Source: Ehretia macrophylla
Taxonomy: Eukaryota > Streptophyta > Magnoliopsida > Boraginales > Ehretiaceae
NCBI GenBank assembly: GCA_037974665.1
Contig: CM075768.1
Coordinates: 7,713,501 to 7,777,500 of the forward strand
Reading direction: 5' to 3'
Length of the DNA: 64,000 nucleotides
Shown here piece after piece: positions 47,001 through 59,004 of the stretch (the stretch's first letter is position 1; each line of letters begins with the position of its first letter). Position numbers and translations under genes: made by a program. Below the pieces are notes generated by a model. That model did no database searches. It was given only the letters and a program-made list of their open reading frames with translations, and was not told where the DNA came from.

Positions 47001-50000
47001 CATTTTTCATCAATTTGACAAATGTCTTTTATGGGCTTCTGTAAGCATCGCTGGCGAGTGGGGATTATGACTGAGATGGCACCAGTTGGTTATGTTGGTG
47101 TGAGTCCTAAATGCATCCTTGGTTTTAACAAGGTGAGAATTGAAATGATTAAATACCTGGTTCTTACACTAAGTTCTATACTCTGTTTCTTTTGCTATTA
47201 CTTCTTTTCATTTTCATTTTGTACTTAAATATAGCTTCTTTGCCTTCTTTTTTCTTTTTCTTGACCTTATAATCTGGGGCCACATGTAGAACCATGGAGA
47301 AGAGATATCATTGCGTCTTCGAACTGATGATCTCAGGGGTTTTAGGAAGTACGAGAGAATCAAGATGACTCTTCTACATGAACTTGTAAGACCCGCTTCT
47401 TCTACCCCATTCCCTTCTCTTGACTTGTTGAGCGTTTAAGACCAGAAACTGATTGCTAGAAGTACTAATTTTATTTTTATTTATTTCCCAGGCACACATG
47501 GTACACTCTGAACATGATGAAAACTTCCATGCTCTAGATAAACAGGTAAGCAGTTCCCCTTCCTCTCCCCTCTTTCTCCCATGATCTTCTTTTTCTCTTT
47601 TATCGACAACCATGGCACTTGCAATGGCTACGCCGATCTGAACATGTCAAGCAACTGGAATCAGATTTCTTAGGAAAATAAATATATAGGTGGCTAATTT
47701 GCATAACACTTTATGAGACATGAAAAAGCTGGGATTCCTCTAGAAATAATCCCCATGATTCTCATAAGTGGTTACTCTAATTATGCTAACTCATAATTTT
47801 GAGCAGAAATAAGCATATATACTTTATTTATTCAGAAACACAGTGCTTGAAAACATATCAAGCTTTAGATTGCAAGGAGAAGAGGAAAAACAATAAAAGA
47901 AGGAAGATATTGTATTTAGACATTCTCTTTCCCGATTCTAAAACATATTGGTATTTTGTTATTCATGAATACTACAGAGTTAAAGGAAAAATGTATATAT
48001 CTTAGTAAGTCACAAAAGAATTTGTATGTCAAAATTATATATAATGTTAAAGCTTGCAAGGAGAAGAGGAAAAACAAGAAAAGAAAGAAGATATTGTATT
48101 TAGACATTCTCTTTCCGATTCTAAAACATATCGGTATATTGTTATTTATGAATAGTACAGAGTTAAAGGGAAAATGTATATATCTTAGTAAGTCGCAAAA
48201 GAATTTGTATGCCAAAATTATATATAGTGTCCCAAATTTATCTCTTCCCTGTTGGAGCTATCATTTGTCATAATCACCATTCAAAGTTTGCTAGTCTGTT
48301 GGTAGAGGAGTAAATGTTCTGGCTACCTAACCGAATTCATTAATTTGGCCCCAGAAAGAGATACTATAGATGTGAAGTGTTATTTCTAAGCATGTAATGA
48401 TAACGTCTTTTAAAGGAAGGGAACTGCCTCTTTCGGTTGTGAAAGCCATTTTTTTCATGATCTTTGTTTTTGGACTGATGGCTCTCGTAAAGTTGGTGTT
48501 GATAGTATTCAAGATTGTTTAGATACTTTGCATAGTTGATGTAAATAGCAAGTATCGTTAGGTGCGTTACATAGTGTAAATACTTTTGGGTTGCACCCGC
48601 TTGGTGCATTTTAATAAAATTTTCACTTCTCAAAAGAAAATAAATGATAACATCTGCTCATACCTGGCAGCAAGTGGACTTCATTTTCCATTTAAAACAG
48701 AAGAAAAGAGAAGCTAAAACGACGACTTACATGAGAGGAAACAAACCAACTTCAGAAAAATATGAGGAAACAAACCGACTTCAAAAACATATCTAAATCA
48801 CTCTTTTCATCTCTCCTAGCCTTCTTTCTTTATATCATTTGAATCTGATACTGCTTTTCTGAAACATATAGAATAGAAAAGGAACAAAGGAGAAAGAGAA
48901 TAGAAAAGGAAAAAAGGAGAAAGAAAATAGAAAAACTTAGGTATCTAAACTGAACCAATTAAATCAAGCCTTATCGTTGATCCAACGAAGTTTCTGATTC
49001 CTGTCAAGAGTCATTTTCTTGATTAGCTTCATGCTTGTAAGATTTTGTTTATCTTAACCAACTGATTTTAGGTTTCACTCTAATGCTTAATAGTGAGCAA
49101 CCTCCATACCTTGATAATTTTTCACATTTGCCATCTTAAGTATCCTCTTTAACATGTCTACAACATCTCCAATGGTGCTTTTTCATCTCGTCCTCAACTG
49201 GATCAGACCTATTTTTCATTGAATCACACTAATTTTTATATTGTCCTACCTAAACATCCATCTTATTATTCTACTCCTGATCATACATTCTACCCTTGAC
49301 CACTAATGCGGACATCTTTTGAGCATGTTGGTAGTTTGCTGCCCTATTTTCCAATCTATACAGCACAGCTGGTGAGCTGGTCTTATGGTTGTCTTATAAT
49401 GAAGGGTAATTTCTAATACTACAAGAATCCTAATGCGCTTTTCCGTTTCGTAGCTTTAATTTTTTGATTTGGATCTGCATCAATCTCTCCATTTGACCAT
49501 GGCCGCAAGGTATTTAGAGTTTTCTACTTGGGTTTTTTTATAACCTGTTTGACTTCCACCTCAATCTTCGACCTATTCTTGCTAAAGTTGCATTCTGTAT
49601 ATTCCACCTTTGATTTACTCAGGGCTTAATTGTAGACACTCTCATGTAATGTTAACTTAGTATTCACATTTCTAAACTCATCCATTAATATCTGCACTTG
49701 TTTGGAACTAGAGCAAAAAGATATGGGTTCAGGACTGATCCTTGGTGTAGGCCTATTGTGATTGTAAACACACTAATACACGTCATATGTTTGTCATACG
49801 TGTTTGTTATCACTTCGCTAAGTGCCACACATACTCCCTTCTTCTCTAAAACTCCTCATATGACCTCTCTAGCAATTCGGTCATATGACTTTAGCTACCA
49901 TGTGTATATAGTTCTGGTTCTCCCAGTATTGCTTCATCCCTTAGAGAAAAATATAGCTTCAATAGTAGATTTTCTAGGCATGAAACTGAACCCGTTATTT

Positions 50001-53000
50001 GAAACATATAAATACCTTCTTAATCTTCTCTTAGTCATTTTTTCCCTTAATTTCTCAAAATAATTTATTAATTTAGTCTTTTAATAATTGGCACAGATGT
50101 CGGCTGTATTCTTTGAAAAAGATGTTACGAGTACTTGTTCACTATGCATCAGACTCTTTCATTTCTTTCTTAGCTTCCTTTATAAATGTGTGATACTTCC
50201 CCCGATTCCCTTCATTATAGTACTTCTGTAAAACCTTATAACACACTCTCCTAGCCTTTAACTTGGTTTGGATGTCCTTGCTCTACAAACACCTTTTCTC
50301 CTTCTAAAAGTTCCTTTTTATATACTGGTGACACTATTTGCCACTTAACTCTACTGTCTAGTCCATTAGCACTCCCAATGGCCTCCCAAACACGATAAGT
50401 GCTTGCTCTCAATGCTCTCACCTGTTAATTTCTTATGTCTAGTCCTTAAGCACTCACCCTTTTGCTTAACAAGTTCTTTCCTGTTCTAGAGAAGCTGTTT
50501 GTCATTTAATCCTACACATCGTTAGCACTCCCAATGACCTCTCTAGCATGTTTGTTTAATGCTTGCTTTATAAATGATTTAAGATTCTTACCCTTTAATT
50601 TCCACTCTAGTCCTCGAGCACTTGTGTACCTTCTCTTCTGCTTAACCCTTTCTAAAGGTGTACATCGAAATAGGTGGTTGGAGTCTCTTCTGGGATCACA
50701 CTGTATATAAAAGGCCCGACAGCTTTTTACCTTGCAAGAAAAAAGTCAATATGCACCATTAAAGAACTACTCATAAATAGGTGATCAAGTGTTCCTGCTT
50801 CTTAAAGAGGGTGTTGATAACAATTAGGTTATACACTCCTGAAAAGTCTAGGAATGACGCTTCTATCCTGTAGCCCTATCCTTCGTGCACAATCATTTAG
50901 TCATTTGTGTATTTCCCAACCTGACCATTCAAAATTCACCCTCATAAAGATTTTTCTCCTTGCAAGTTTCCGTGTATTAACGTTCCAAGTCCTCCCAAAA
51001 CACCACCTTGATTTCATTTCCTATGGTCCTGCCTCTCTTCACTTCTATCCGCATAGATATGCCCTCCTTGCATGATTTTTCGTTGTAGCCTTCCAAGTCC
51101 TCATAAGATTTGGCTTTAGTTGATCTATTAATCCATCTTACTGGCATAAGTGCTAATAAATAATAATGTTCAGAGGCTTCTCCCCTAATGCCATTTGACC
51201 GCAATAGCCCCTCTCTTGACATTTACTATATTTTCCTTTAGGTCCTTATTGCAACTATGTTGACCATGTTCTTGATCTCTCCTTTCCCAAATCCCAAAAG
51301 TTTAAATCCTGCCCTTTCTATTTACTTAGTTTTTTCTCCTACCTATTTGTCTCTTGCAGCCAAGTTATGTCCATCCTCCAAGTTTCATTGTATCCACCAC
51401 CTCCGTAAGCTTTCCGGTTTCTCAATACTCTTTAAGTCCCTAATCTTATTCTCATGTTTTTTACTAACTTCTAACCTTTGACTATGAAGTTGCAAGAACC
51501 CTAACCTATTTACCACTACACCTGAAGACTATAATCAGAGAATAGAGCATATTGCCCCAGTGGGTGATATCATGTTATCTCAATCCATAAAAGAAGCCCG
51601 ACATAACATGTATGCTAGTTCATCTACCTAACATAACTCTGCTCCTTTATCAGAGCTTGGGACCAGCTATGCAAATGATGAAGCCCTGACATAGGCAGTG
51701 TTTGAAGAATATCTTTGCAGCGTCCTAAAAAGCGTTTCAAGGCTATTTGTTATTGTACTTTTCATTCTTTTTCCTTTGGGATCTTGAAATTCTCCTTTAA
51801 GTCTTGTAGGGCCTCTTCCATTTCAAGTTTTCAAACTTTGTAGAGTCTGCCGTCGGTTTCTAGCTGCTTGATCCCTTCCATGATTCCAAAATTCTAGTAG
51901 ATAGAAATCATTAGGTCAACAACAGCATAGCCCCCAAAAACATTTCTGATATCGAAAAATCAACCCTACAAATTTCACCATAAAGTTACAATGCGTCATT
52001 GTGTAATCATGCTTTTTCAATTTCAATAATCATTAACAAGTTCATAACTGAATTTATCTTGGACAGCTTAATGAGGAAGCGGCTGCTCTTGACTGGAGCA
52101 AGTCTAGAAGTCACACATTGAGTGGAGTCAAATATTCACAAAGTAATGAAGAGGGATTGGACATTGATAGCAGTGCCAGCTTACCTAGAAAGCTTGGTGG
52201 GCAGACAATTGTATTTCATAATGCTCGTGCATCTTCAGTTGCTGCTGCTTACCATCGCCTAGCAAGCGCATCTGTCAACCTTCCAGAAGCATCAGTGGAA
52301 GAACCTGACCCTGACAATGGTGGATTTGATGAATTTGATGCAGCTGCCCTAGAAAAAAAGGAACTCAATTTTGTGAATATAGAAAATCCAGAAAAACTGA
52401 ACTATGTGCTTAAGCTCGATGACCAGTATTACAACAAGAATGCCAACAAGTCTGAGTCTGAGCCTGATCCTGATGATTCTCTTGGTTGTGAATCAATGAA
52501 ACCTGAACCTCACACAGAATCTGGTGAAAGTAGAATCACTTCAGAGCCAGATCCCGATGATTGTCACAGTTGTGAATCAGTGAAACCTGAACCTCCTGCA
52601 GAATCTGGTCAAATTGGATACACTTTTGAACCAGATCCTGATGATTCAGAGATTACAATTCCTCATATGGAGACTGAGTTGGGTAAAGAACTTGAACCTG
52701 ACAATTGGGAAGTTTCTTCAGTACATGGAACTTCAGTGGGGCAACATGCTTCCGAGTCCATGGATGTCTGCAGTGAAGGAAATACAACTTCTAGAGAACC
52801 TGATTCACACGAGTCCCAAGGCGTAATCATTCAGCCAAAGGCTGACCATGATGATATGATGCACACCATGGGTAAATCAGGAACAGAGCTCACTGATGAG
52901 CCTGTTTTAGATGACCAAGAATTGCAGAGAATCCAAGACTCTGTATCAATCCTTTGCAGTCGTTTGCAGAAGGCAGTTGAGATGCTGAGATCTGAAGTTA

Positions 53001-53713
53001 ATCCTACAGAGGCTACAATGGTGCTGCAAACTCTATTAAAAATAGTACGGTGTGTTTGAACTGTCCATTTTCATCTGAAATCCTTAAATTGTTTACTCCC
53101 TTTATTGACACCAATCGAAGTTGCAATGAAATACTGACGAAACTTTGGGTTTTAACTGCTTGCAGGAATATAATCGAACGCCCAGATGAAGTGAAATTCA
53201 AAAGACTACGGAAGGTACTGCTGCATATTTACTCAAATTTCTGCTCAGTAATTTGACATCTCCTTTTCGTTTTCTGATATTTTAACTTTGTTTTTGGTCA
53301 ACAATGGATGATGTGCGCAGGCTAATCCTGTAATTCAGAGGAATATTCTAGACTACAGAGGTACATGTCTTACATTTTCTCCCAGGATTAGAGTGATGTG
53401 GAGATCGTGTTTGCTTTATATTTATAACTACTGCCTTCTCTCTGTCACCTTTTCTTTTCTTCTTCTTGATCTGGGGTTGAGGGGGCACGGGTGTGATGGA
53501 AGATTTTCAGAGCTTAAATTTTGATAGCGACTTGAGTGATGTGTTCTACTCCGTGTGACTACAGCTGCAGTGGAAATAATATCGTTAATTGGATTCACTG
53601 AAGATGTGATCTTTGACGAGTTTGGAAAGGCTGAAACCTACTTCGTACTAAAGCATAATGATCCGGGTCGGTTGTGGCTTGCCAAGTCATCTCTGGAGAC
53701 ACACACTGCTTAG
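44067..53713 (+). CDS. WSS1B: UBL + WLM + PUB zinc metalloprotease, WSS1B-like (10 coding exons)
   Basis: Exons: 44067-44300, 45973-46179, 46867-46947, 47046-47132, 47290-47385, 47492-47545, 52067-53049, 53166-53214, 53321-53360, 53565-53713. The phases join cleanly to a 659-residue protein. Residues about 7-77 form a ubiquitin-like domain (SFSVIWRGKKFVLEMNPSAT). Then comes GKSIRMMGVPQDEVDEVL. The WLM domain runs from about 149 (LNPPASEALKLMHRLAADPG) and has the zinc site HELAHMVHSEH, residues 233-243, as HExxHxxxxxH; the usual Gly before the third ligand is His. An acidic linker carries EPDPDD motifs and a 28-residue duplication (384-411, 412-439). A PUB domain forms the C-terminus (about 565-650), which in this family binds the p97/Cdc48 ATPase. 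Known Wss1/SPRTN-type enzymes cut DNA-protein crosslinks in the nucleus. An intron splits HEL from AH. The start ATG follows the first acceptor. The Arabidopsis WSS1B match is by domain layout, not by alignment. Confidence 0.9.
45171..45264. repeat. Perfect 32-bp inverted repeat with a 30-nt loop
   Basis: The arms are 45171-45202 (AGATACAGTGTCCCATAGTA...) and 45233-45264 (its exact complement). The left arm is itself flanked by an 11-bp inverted repeat (ATGATCTTCAG at 45163-45173 and CTGAAGATCAT at 45196-45206), so two alternative folds are possible. No coding role. It could be a small foldback element or a hairpin RNA source. Confidence 0.9.
45283..45850 (-). mobile_element. LINE-3'-end-like block with a short open frame
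   Basis: On the minus strand it ends TTTTTGGCAATAAAATTCACTG followed by an A-rich tail, the usual look of plant L1 3' ends. Upstream is an open frame of 80 codons (45710-45468, VNSESKLISVPPINASRKKL...) that I do not recognise. At the other end a segment with ACCTGTTCATCTG(G/A)ACTTAAAACCTCA occurs twice (about 45757-45783 and 45813-45839). No TSD was found, so the assignment is weak. Confidence 0.45.
47872..48231. repeat. 184-bp tandem duplication
   Basis: GCAAGGAGAAGAGGAAAAAC starts at 47872 and at 48056, and the copies stay alike up to about 48231 with roughly 10 differences. Each copy holds CATTCTCTTTCC and TATATATCTTAGTAAGTC. No coding content is recognised. Confidence 0.9.
48650..51480 (-). 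mobile_element. Decayed RTE-type LINE in an intron
   Basis: Read from right to left on the minus strand: an endonuclease start (KLTEVVDTMKLGGWT, then LGCKRQIG, near 51340-51430), an endonuclease end (ASFLDFSGVYNLIVINTLF, KKQEHLITY, near 50750-50870), and RT pieces near 49700-49990 (FGFMPRKSTIEAIFF, SYDRIAREVI, then IGLHQGSVLNPYLFALV). Those RT boxes are typical of plant RTE elements. There are many stops and shifts. The element is antisense to the gene. Borders are approximate; no TSD was found. Confidence 0.75.
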
Positions 53714-53900
53714 TACATTCCTTTGCTACAATGCTACTATCAGATGCACCAATGGGTAAATAAATAGATACGGACTTGCTTTTAGATATGGTTCAATTTC
53801 TTGATGAAGCCTTGTGAATAAATTGTACAATTGTGTATGATCTTGTAATTTTAGACATTGTTTGTATGCAATATATTGTTTGGTAGGTGCTTGTAACATA
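53714..53900 (+). terminator. 3' UTR and poly-A signal region of the WSS1B-like gene
   Basis: AATAAA at 53816-53821 lies about 105 bp after the stop codon, followed by TTGTAC and a T-rich tract with TGTATG words. This fits a plant poly-A region. Confidence 0.6.
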
Positions 53901-54042
53901 AACTGGCACTGGCAGCAACTACACATGCAACAGCGGGTGAAGAAATATAGACACAGCCTTTGTTATCATTTTTACTTGGAAACATAATGTCATGTGACAC
54001 TTGTGTACGATAATCTTTGTCATGCCATTATTCACTGGAATT

Positions 54043-54070
54043 TATTTATTTATTTATTTATTTTTTTATT
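54043..54070. repeat. (ATTT)n microsatellite
   Basis: About four to five ATTT units followed by a T-rich run. Confidence 0.85.
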
Positions 54071-54575
54071 TTTTGTATCATAAGAATTTATGTATTGAAC
54101 GTCATATTTCTCATATACATATTTATAAGGATGAGGTCAATAAGCAACTTGGAATTGGAAATGTTCCTAGTCGTAAAAGGTTTCTCAGGCATATTGTCAC
54201 GCCCAAAACCATATGTCATGAGAAGAAGATACATATTCTAACCACGCAAGGCGCAAACTTAATGCTTTAGAGTATAATAAATATTAGAGTAAATAATCAA
54301 AATGGTCTTTTATCTTTGAAGTTTATGACATTTTCATTTTTTATTTATGAATTGTGACATTTGAGTCTTTTATTTTCAATTTTGTGACAACATTAGTCCC
54401 TTTCATGAAAACTGTTAAAATTTTAACGGATATTGCACATGTAGCTCACGTGATCACTTATTTTCATTTTTAGTAAGGTCAAAACTATTATTTTAGCTTC
54501 AACTGTCTGTATTTTTATCAAATGTTAGAAGCCCCAAATCAATCTCTCTAACCCTAATTTTATTTCTCTCTCTCA

Positions 54576-54692
54576 TCGAAATCCCTAACCCATTTTCCTT
54601 CAAATCCCTAACACATTTTCCCTCAAATCCCTAACCCATTTTCCCTTAAACCCGTAACCCATTTTCCCTTAAACCTGTAACCCATTTTCCCA
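54576..54692 (+). repeat. Minisatellite of AACCCATTTTCCCTTAAA-type units in the MULE 5' leader
   Basis: About five units of 22-24 bp (CCCTAACCCATTTTCC(C/T)T(C/T)AAA) are arrayed in front of the GRF ORF. A related pattern (complement of AAATGGGTT / AAATGGGGTTT) occurs at about 59435-59515, upstream of the transposase on the other side. Confidence 0.8.
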
Positions 54693-54817
54693 AACTCTTA
54701 AGCCATTTCTGAAAACCAAGTTCACGACATCAATTTCGGCGAACTAACTGCGGCAAAATTAATTTTTCATTTAAGCAAATCTTTAACCCACTTCGAAAAT
54801 CCTTCAACTTCGACGAA

Positions 54818-55069
54818 ATGGCTTTATCATGCTATTGTGGAACTGCGACATTGTTGCAAACTTCTTGGACTAACGCAAATCCGGGGAGAAGATTTTTTGG
54901 GTGTTCGAATTATGGTGTCGTTGGAGAATGTGGCTATTTTGAGTGGGTTGATCCGCCAATGTGTGATCTTAGCAAAAATATAATACTCGGTCTTTTAAGG
55001 CCCTTGAATAGAAAGGAGGCTGATTTGAAGAAGAAAGAGGTTGATTTGTGCAACATCAATAGTCTTTAA
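54818..55069 (+). CDS. GRF-type zinc finger protein, MULE passenger (83 aa)
   Basis: The protein opens MALSCYCGTATLLQTSWT and continues NPGRRFFGCSNYG...CGYFEWVD. It has the Cys ligands of the GRF finger: CYCG, FFGC and CGYFEW. The family binds nucleic acid and often appears in MULEs and other plant transposons. A short charged helix follows (NRKEADLKKKEVDL). After the stop, one frame over, the DNA still reads VEDGIIMFLLLLLLLLG, a membrane-like tail typical of these proteins. So a 1-nt shift probably removed a C-terminal hydrophobic segment. No independent evidence of expression. Confidence 0.7.
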   Translation: MALSCYCGTATLLQTSWTNANPGRRFFGCSNYGVVGECGYFEWVDPPMCDLSKNIILGLLRPLNRKEADLKKKEVDLCNINSL

Positions 55070-55990
55070 AAAGGTTGAAGATGGCATTATTATGTTTCTT
55101 TTGTTGCTGCTTCTATTGCTAGGTTAATAGGTTGTGTAATGTAGTTTATGTTAATGGGAATAGATGTAATGGATTGTGTGTATGTACAGTTTCTTATGTT
55201 GTGATGTTGTAATTTGGTTGGATTATTACTAACGGATGTTCCATCCGATCAGTTAATTTTGTCCAAGTGTAATCCAACAATGTATTAATGTATTTGCATT
55301 TTAAGTCTAAGTTGTCGTTTTGTTTTCTTTATTATTTTTTCTATTGGTTCTATTCACAGTGAGCTTGATTTCTTGTTGGTAAAAGTTGGTTTAGAGGTAA
55401 TGCGATAGTGTTGCAAAACTAACCATGAATTTGTTAATGAGGTACAAGGCAAATTTGTTAGGATTGTTTGCATTCTTTATTGTGCTTAATTAGGTGATGG
55501 TCCAAAACCAAACAACTGCCTTTGAAGGTGAAAAAATGGTCTCAGGTGGTGTTCATGGTGAATACATATACGAGAACCCGTTTAGGAATTTTGGAAAGGT
55601 GTCAATAGAATGATACTTGAAATGCTTGAACACAGTAAACGAGAACAAGTTTTTCTATAGACATCATCACTAATGAGTTGTTTAAAAGACCTGTAGAGAT
55701 GACACAGTCCACTCATGAACTATATGCTTACTCCAAGTGAAAGTTAATAACAACCATTCACAACCACAACCTGCTTATTTCATTAACATAAATCACACAG
55801 TGAAAGCTAAAATTATAACAACCATTCACAACCACAACCGGCTTCATTCATTAACAACAAAAAGTAGCATAAAGTTGCAACCTTAGCAAACATCAAGTAG
55901 CATAATGTAGCAACCCTAACAACATCAAGTAGCATAAAGTAATAACCTTAACAACATCAAGTAGCATAAAGTAACAACGTTAACAAAAAC
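55070..55990. other. Noncoding middle of the MULE
   Basis: No gene is seen. Near 55740-55990 the word CATCAAGTAGCATAA(A/T)GTA with links such as CAACCTTAACAA recurs about five times at 30-40 bp spacing, downstream of the transposase remnant. Confidence 0.55.
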
Positions 55991-56003
55991 AAAACACAAT
56001 TGT

Positions 56004-59000
56004 TCAATTCTTTGATGTATAACTAGATGTATTTTTCTTCGAAGATGGTTGGCCTTTTTGCACACTAGTTGAAGTAATAGCCGTGAGAGAATTTAAACCA
56101 ATGCATCTTTGACCCTTCCATATTTGGTCAGTAGCATTCAATGTGGTTGAACCAATCTTCACTTGTTTGTTGACATGCATAGAAGTTGATGGAGATGGAA
56201 AAGGACCTCTCATATGTATGCCTGCTCCTGCTAGAATGAAAGGTGGCTTTTTGGTTTGCATTGCACTAGGTGGAACCTTAATCATCTGCATGTTTAAAGT
56301 TTTCATTAGATTCAATAGTAGTATACATATAAGCCATTGAAATGTGAAATAAGAATGTCATATACAAACCAAATCATTAGCATTTGCATCTCGCATTACT
56401 TGTGCAGCCTTAGTAGGGCACTTTCTCATATCATGGTCAGTCTTAAAGCACATTCTGCACTTCTTTTTGCTCATAGTTTTTCCAACCACATTTGAAGATA
56501 TGTTTTCATTGTTTAAAGGGTCATTTTGTACTTCAGTACAAGGTTTTCTTTTTCTTGACTGTACCTGTGTGGCGCTATCATCAGCATTTTTTTACTATAA
56601 CAAACATCTACAAAGTCCTTTGGATCATAGCCCAGACATACCATTGCCGAAACTGCATGTGCACAAGGGATACCTGACAGTTCCCAACTCCTACATGAGC
56701 AGCTTTTAGCATCCAAATCAACAACATATTGCTTTGAACCTAAGCACCTTACTTGGAATAACTTTTGTTCGCAAAAGGTTGCATTCCAAGGCGCACTCTC
56801 TTCCCTCCTCTTATTCACAATTTTACAAATCTTCGGGCATATAGGATCATCACATTTCATAATCCACTTTCTTCTCTCTTGCATCCTTGTCATCAAGTAC
56901 ATCCTAATTTTTTCCAACATCACCAAGATAGACTTATTCTCAACTTCTATTATTGCAGCATTGAAACTTTCACACATATTGTTTAATAAAATATCACACT
57001 TCGATGTTGACCTAAAATGTGATCTACTTCAAAATTTAGCTGACGCATTTTCTAACCACTCATAAGCCCTTTCATCCAGAACTTTTATTTCATCCATGAC
57101 TGCATTAAACTTTTGCACAATTGTAAATCTAGTTGTTTTCCACATTAAGTCTTTCAAAACTGTACCACCATGCCTTTTCTTGAAGTTTTGATACAAATGT
57201 CTAACACATTATCTGTGTTCAACATTTGGGAGCATGTCATCGATGGCAGGGCGCAAACCGTAAGAAAAGAGAAAACAATAATGTTAGTAACTAAAACAAA
57301 CAATTTACTAGTTATAACACCCATTTTTCAAAAAGGCTAGATTACAAGAAAATAAAAACCTTTTGTCTATCTGTGATGAACACCCATTTTTCTTGATCAT
57401 AAATCTCTAACTCTTGAACCAACAAATTCATGAACCAGCTCCATGATCTCTTATCCTCTTTCTCGACCACAATATATGCAATAGGAAAGATGTTATTGTT
57501 AGCATCTATGCCAATAGTAGTTAGTAGGATTCCAGGATGTGGGCCTTTTAAGTGATAACCATCTAGTCCAATAACAGGTCTATATCCGGCAATGAAGTCT
57601 CTTCGACATGCATCAAGACATATATACAGTCTTAGAAACCTTTGTTCCCTTATCTCATCATCTTCTTCAGTTTCCATACACATAGTTGAACTGGGATTTG
57701 TTCTCCTAATCTCCTCACAGTAGTCCCAAAGCTTTTTGTATTGCTCTTTGTACGATCCCTCAATCACTTCTCTAGCCAAGTCATATACTCTGTAACCTTG
57801 CCTTTTTGAAATGTTGACATTGAATTCATTGTGCACTATTGTCTGGAAATCAGAAACATCACCATACATATTCTACCGGTTGTCATTGATATAGTGCTTG
57901 CACAAGAATCTAGCACTTAAATTTTTGTGATTCACTGCATTGCCACATTTGTGCTTGTTGTACAAGTTTCTTATTACGAATGAACCATTCTCTTTATTGC
58001 AAGCTTCATACACAAACCACTTACATCATTTGCCATGGCATTTGGCCCTAATTCTATCTTTGTCATTTTTCTTCAGCCTTACATCCTTGCATTTTTTAGC
58101 TCCATGTGACTTAATTGCCTCCTTGAGTTATGCTGCATTATTGAAGACCATGCCTAGCTTGAAATGTGGATCAACCATATCAACTTTAGGTCTAAAATCT
58201 TTGTCCCTTGTCTTTATTTTCATTAGAACTACCATGCAAACTGTCCAGATCTTCATCACTAAGGTCCTCTGATGAAGATTCATTTAGAGTCTTATCCTGC
58301 ACCAAGTGGTCAGTGAATAAAAGATCACATTCATCCAACAAATCCTTTACCTTTCTTTTTTGTTTTTTTGTCACTACTGACTCCTACCCCTCCAACTTCA
58401 ATGTTTTCTTCATTTCCATCACTTAAAATATAGTCATTGTCATTCAAAGTAGAACTCTCACTGCCATCAGATTCAACCTCATTATCAACTTCATCAATTA
58501 CCTTCCTTTTCCCTTTAGCATAATTAATAGTCCTATTTCTTCTTCTCGACAATAACTTCATCTTTCTTTTCCTAATTGGATTATCAGGACATCCTATTAG
58601 AACATAACAAAGATATGGTAACTGATTGTCATCATTAACATTTTGATCACCATTAACATTTTGTTCATTATTCACATTTTGCTCGTATACTATCATTGGA
58701 TGAGCCAACTTGACTCATACTACCAACCATAAACACATCAATTACTTCACCCTTCTTCTTTACTCTACACATGTCTAACACTTCAACATCAGTCTTCAAG
58801 AAAACAAAACCCATTGTCTAAGCCCATTCTAGGGATTCTATAGTAATACCCTGCATTCCCCTCATACCCTTAATTTTGTGTCAGTGTGTCTAACTCACAT
58901 AACGACATCTCATCAAAGTGATAGTTTGTCGTTATTGTAGTATTACCACCAACATAATATTTCTCTGGAAAATCCTTAAAAAAACCACCATAATGCAGCT

Positions 59001-59004
59001 TCAT
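56004..59004 (-). pseudogene. MuDR-type MULE transposase, broken
   Basis: It starts at 59004 with a plant MULE N-terminal domain (MKLHYGGFFKDFPEKYYVGG, then FDEMSLCELDTL). Next come an acidic linker (58708-58192), a MuDR domain (FKLGMVFNNAA, then CKWFVYEACNKENGSFVIRN, near 58150-57960), and the DDE core with VIGLDGYHLKG (near 57570) and FITDRQK (near 57370). The SWIM zinc finger CSCRSWELSGIPCAHAV lies near 56650-56700, followed by a low-complexity tail. Stops appear near 58133, 58030, 57873, 57213 and 57034. A probable intron (about 57350-57257) has donor AAG|GTTTTT, but the expected acceptor AG before GTTTGCGCC reads AC. It could have supplied transposase to related elements in the past, not now. 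Confidence 0.85.

Larger units (their letters stand above)
47546..52066 (+). other. 4.5-kb intron downstream of the zinc-site exon
   Basis: Donor CAG|GTAAGC at 47546, acceptor TTGGACAG at 52066. It holds a 184-bp tandem duplication and a decayed RTE-type LINE, which together explain most of its size. Confidence 0.85.
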
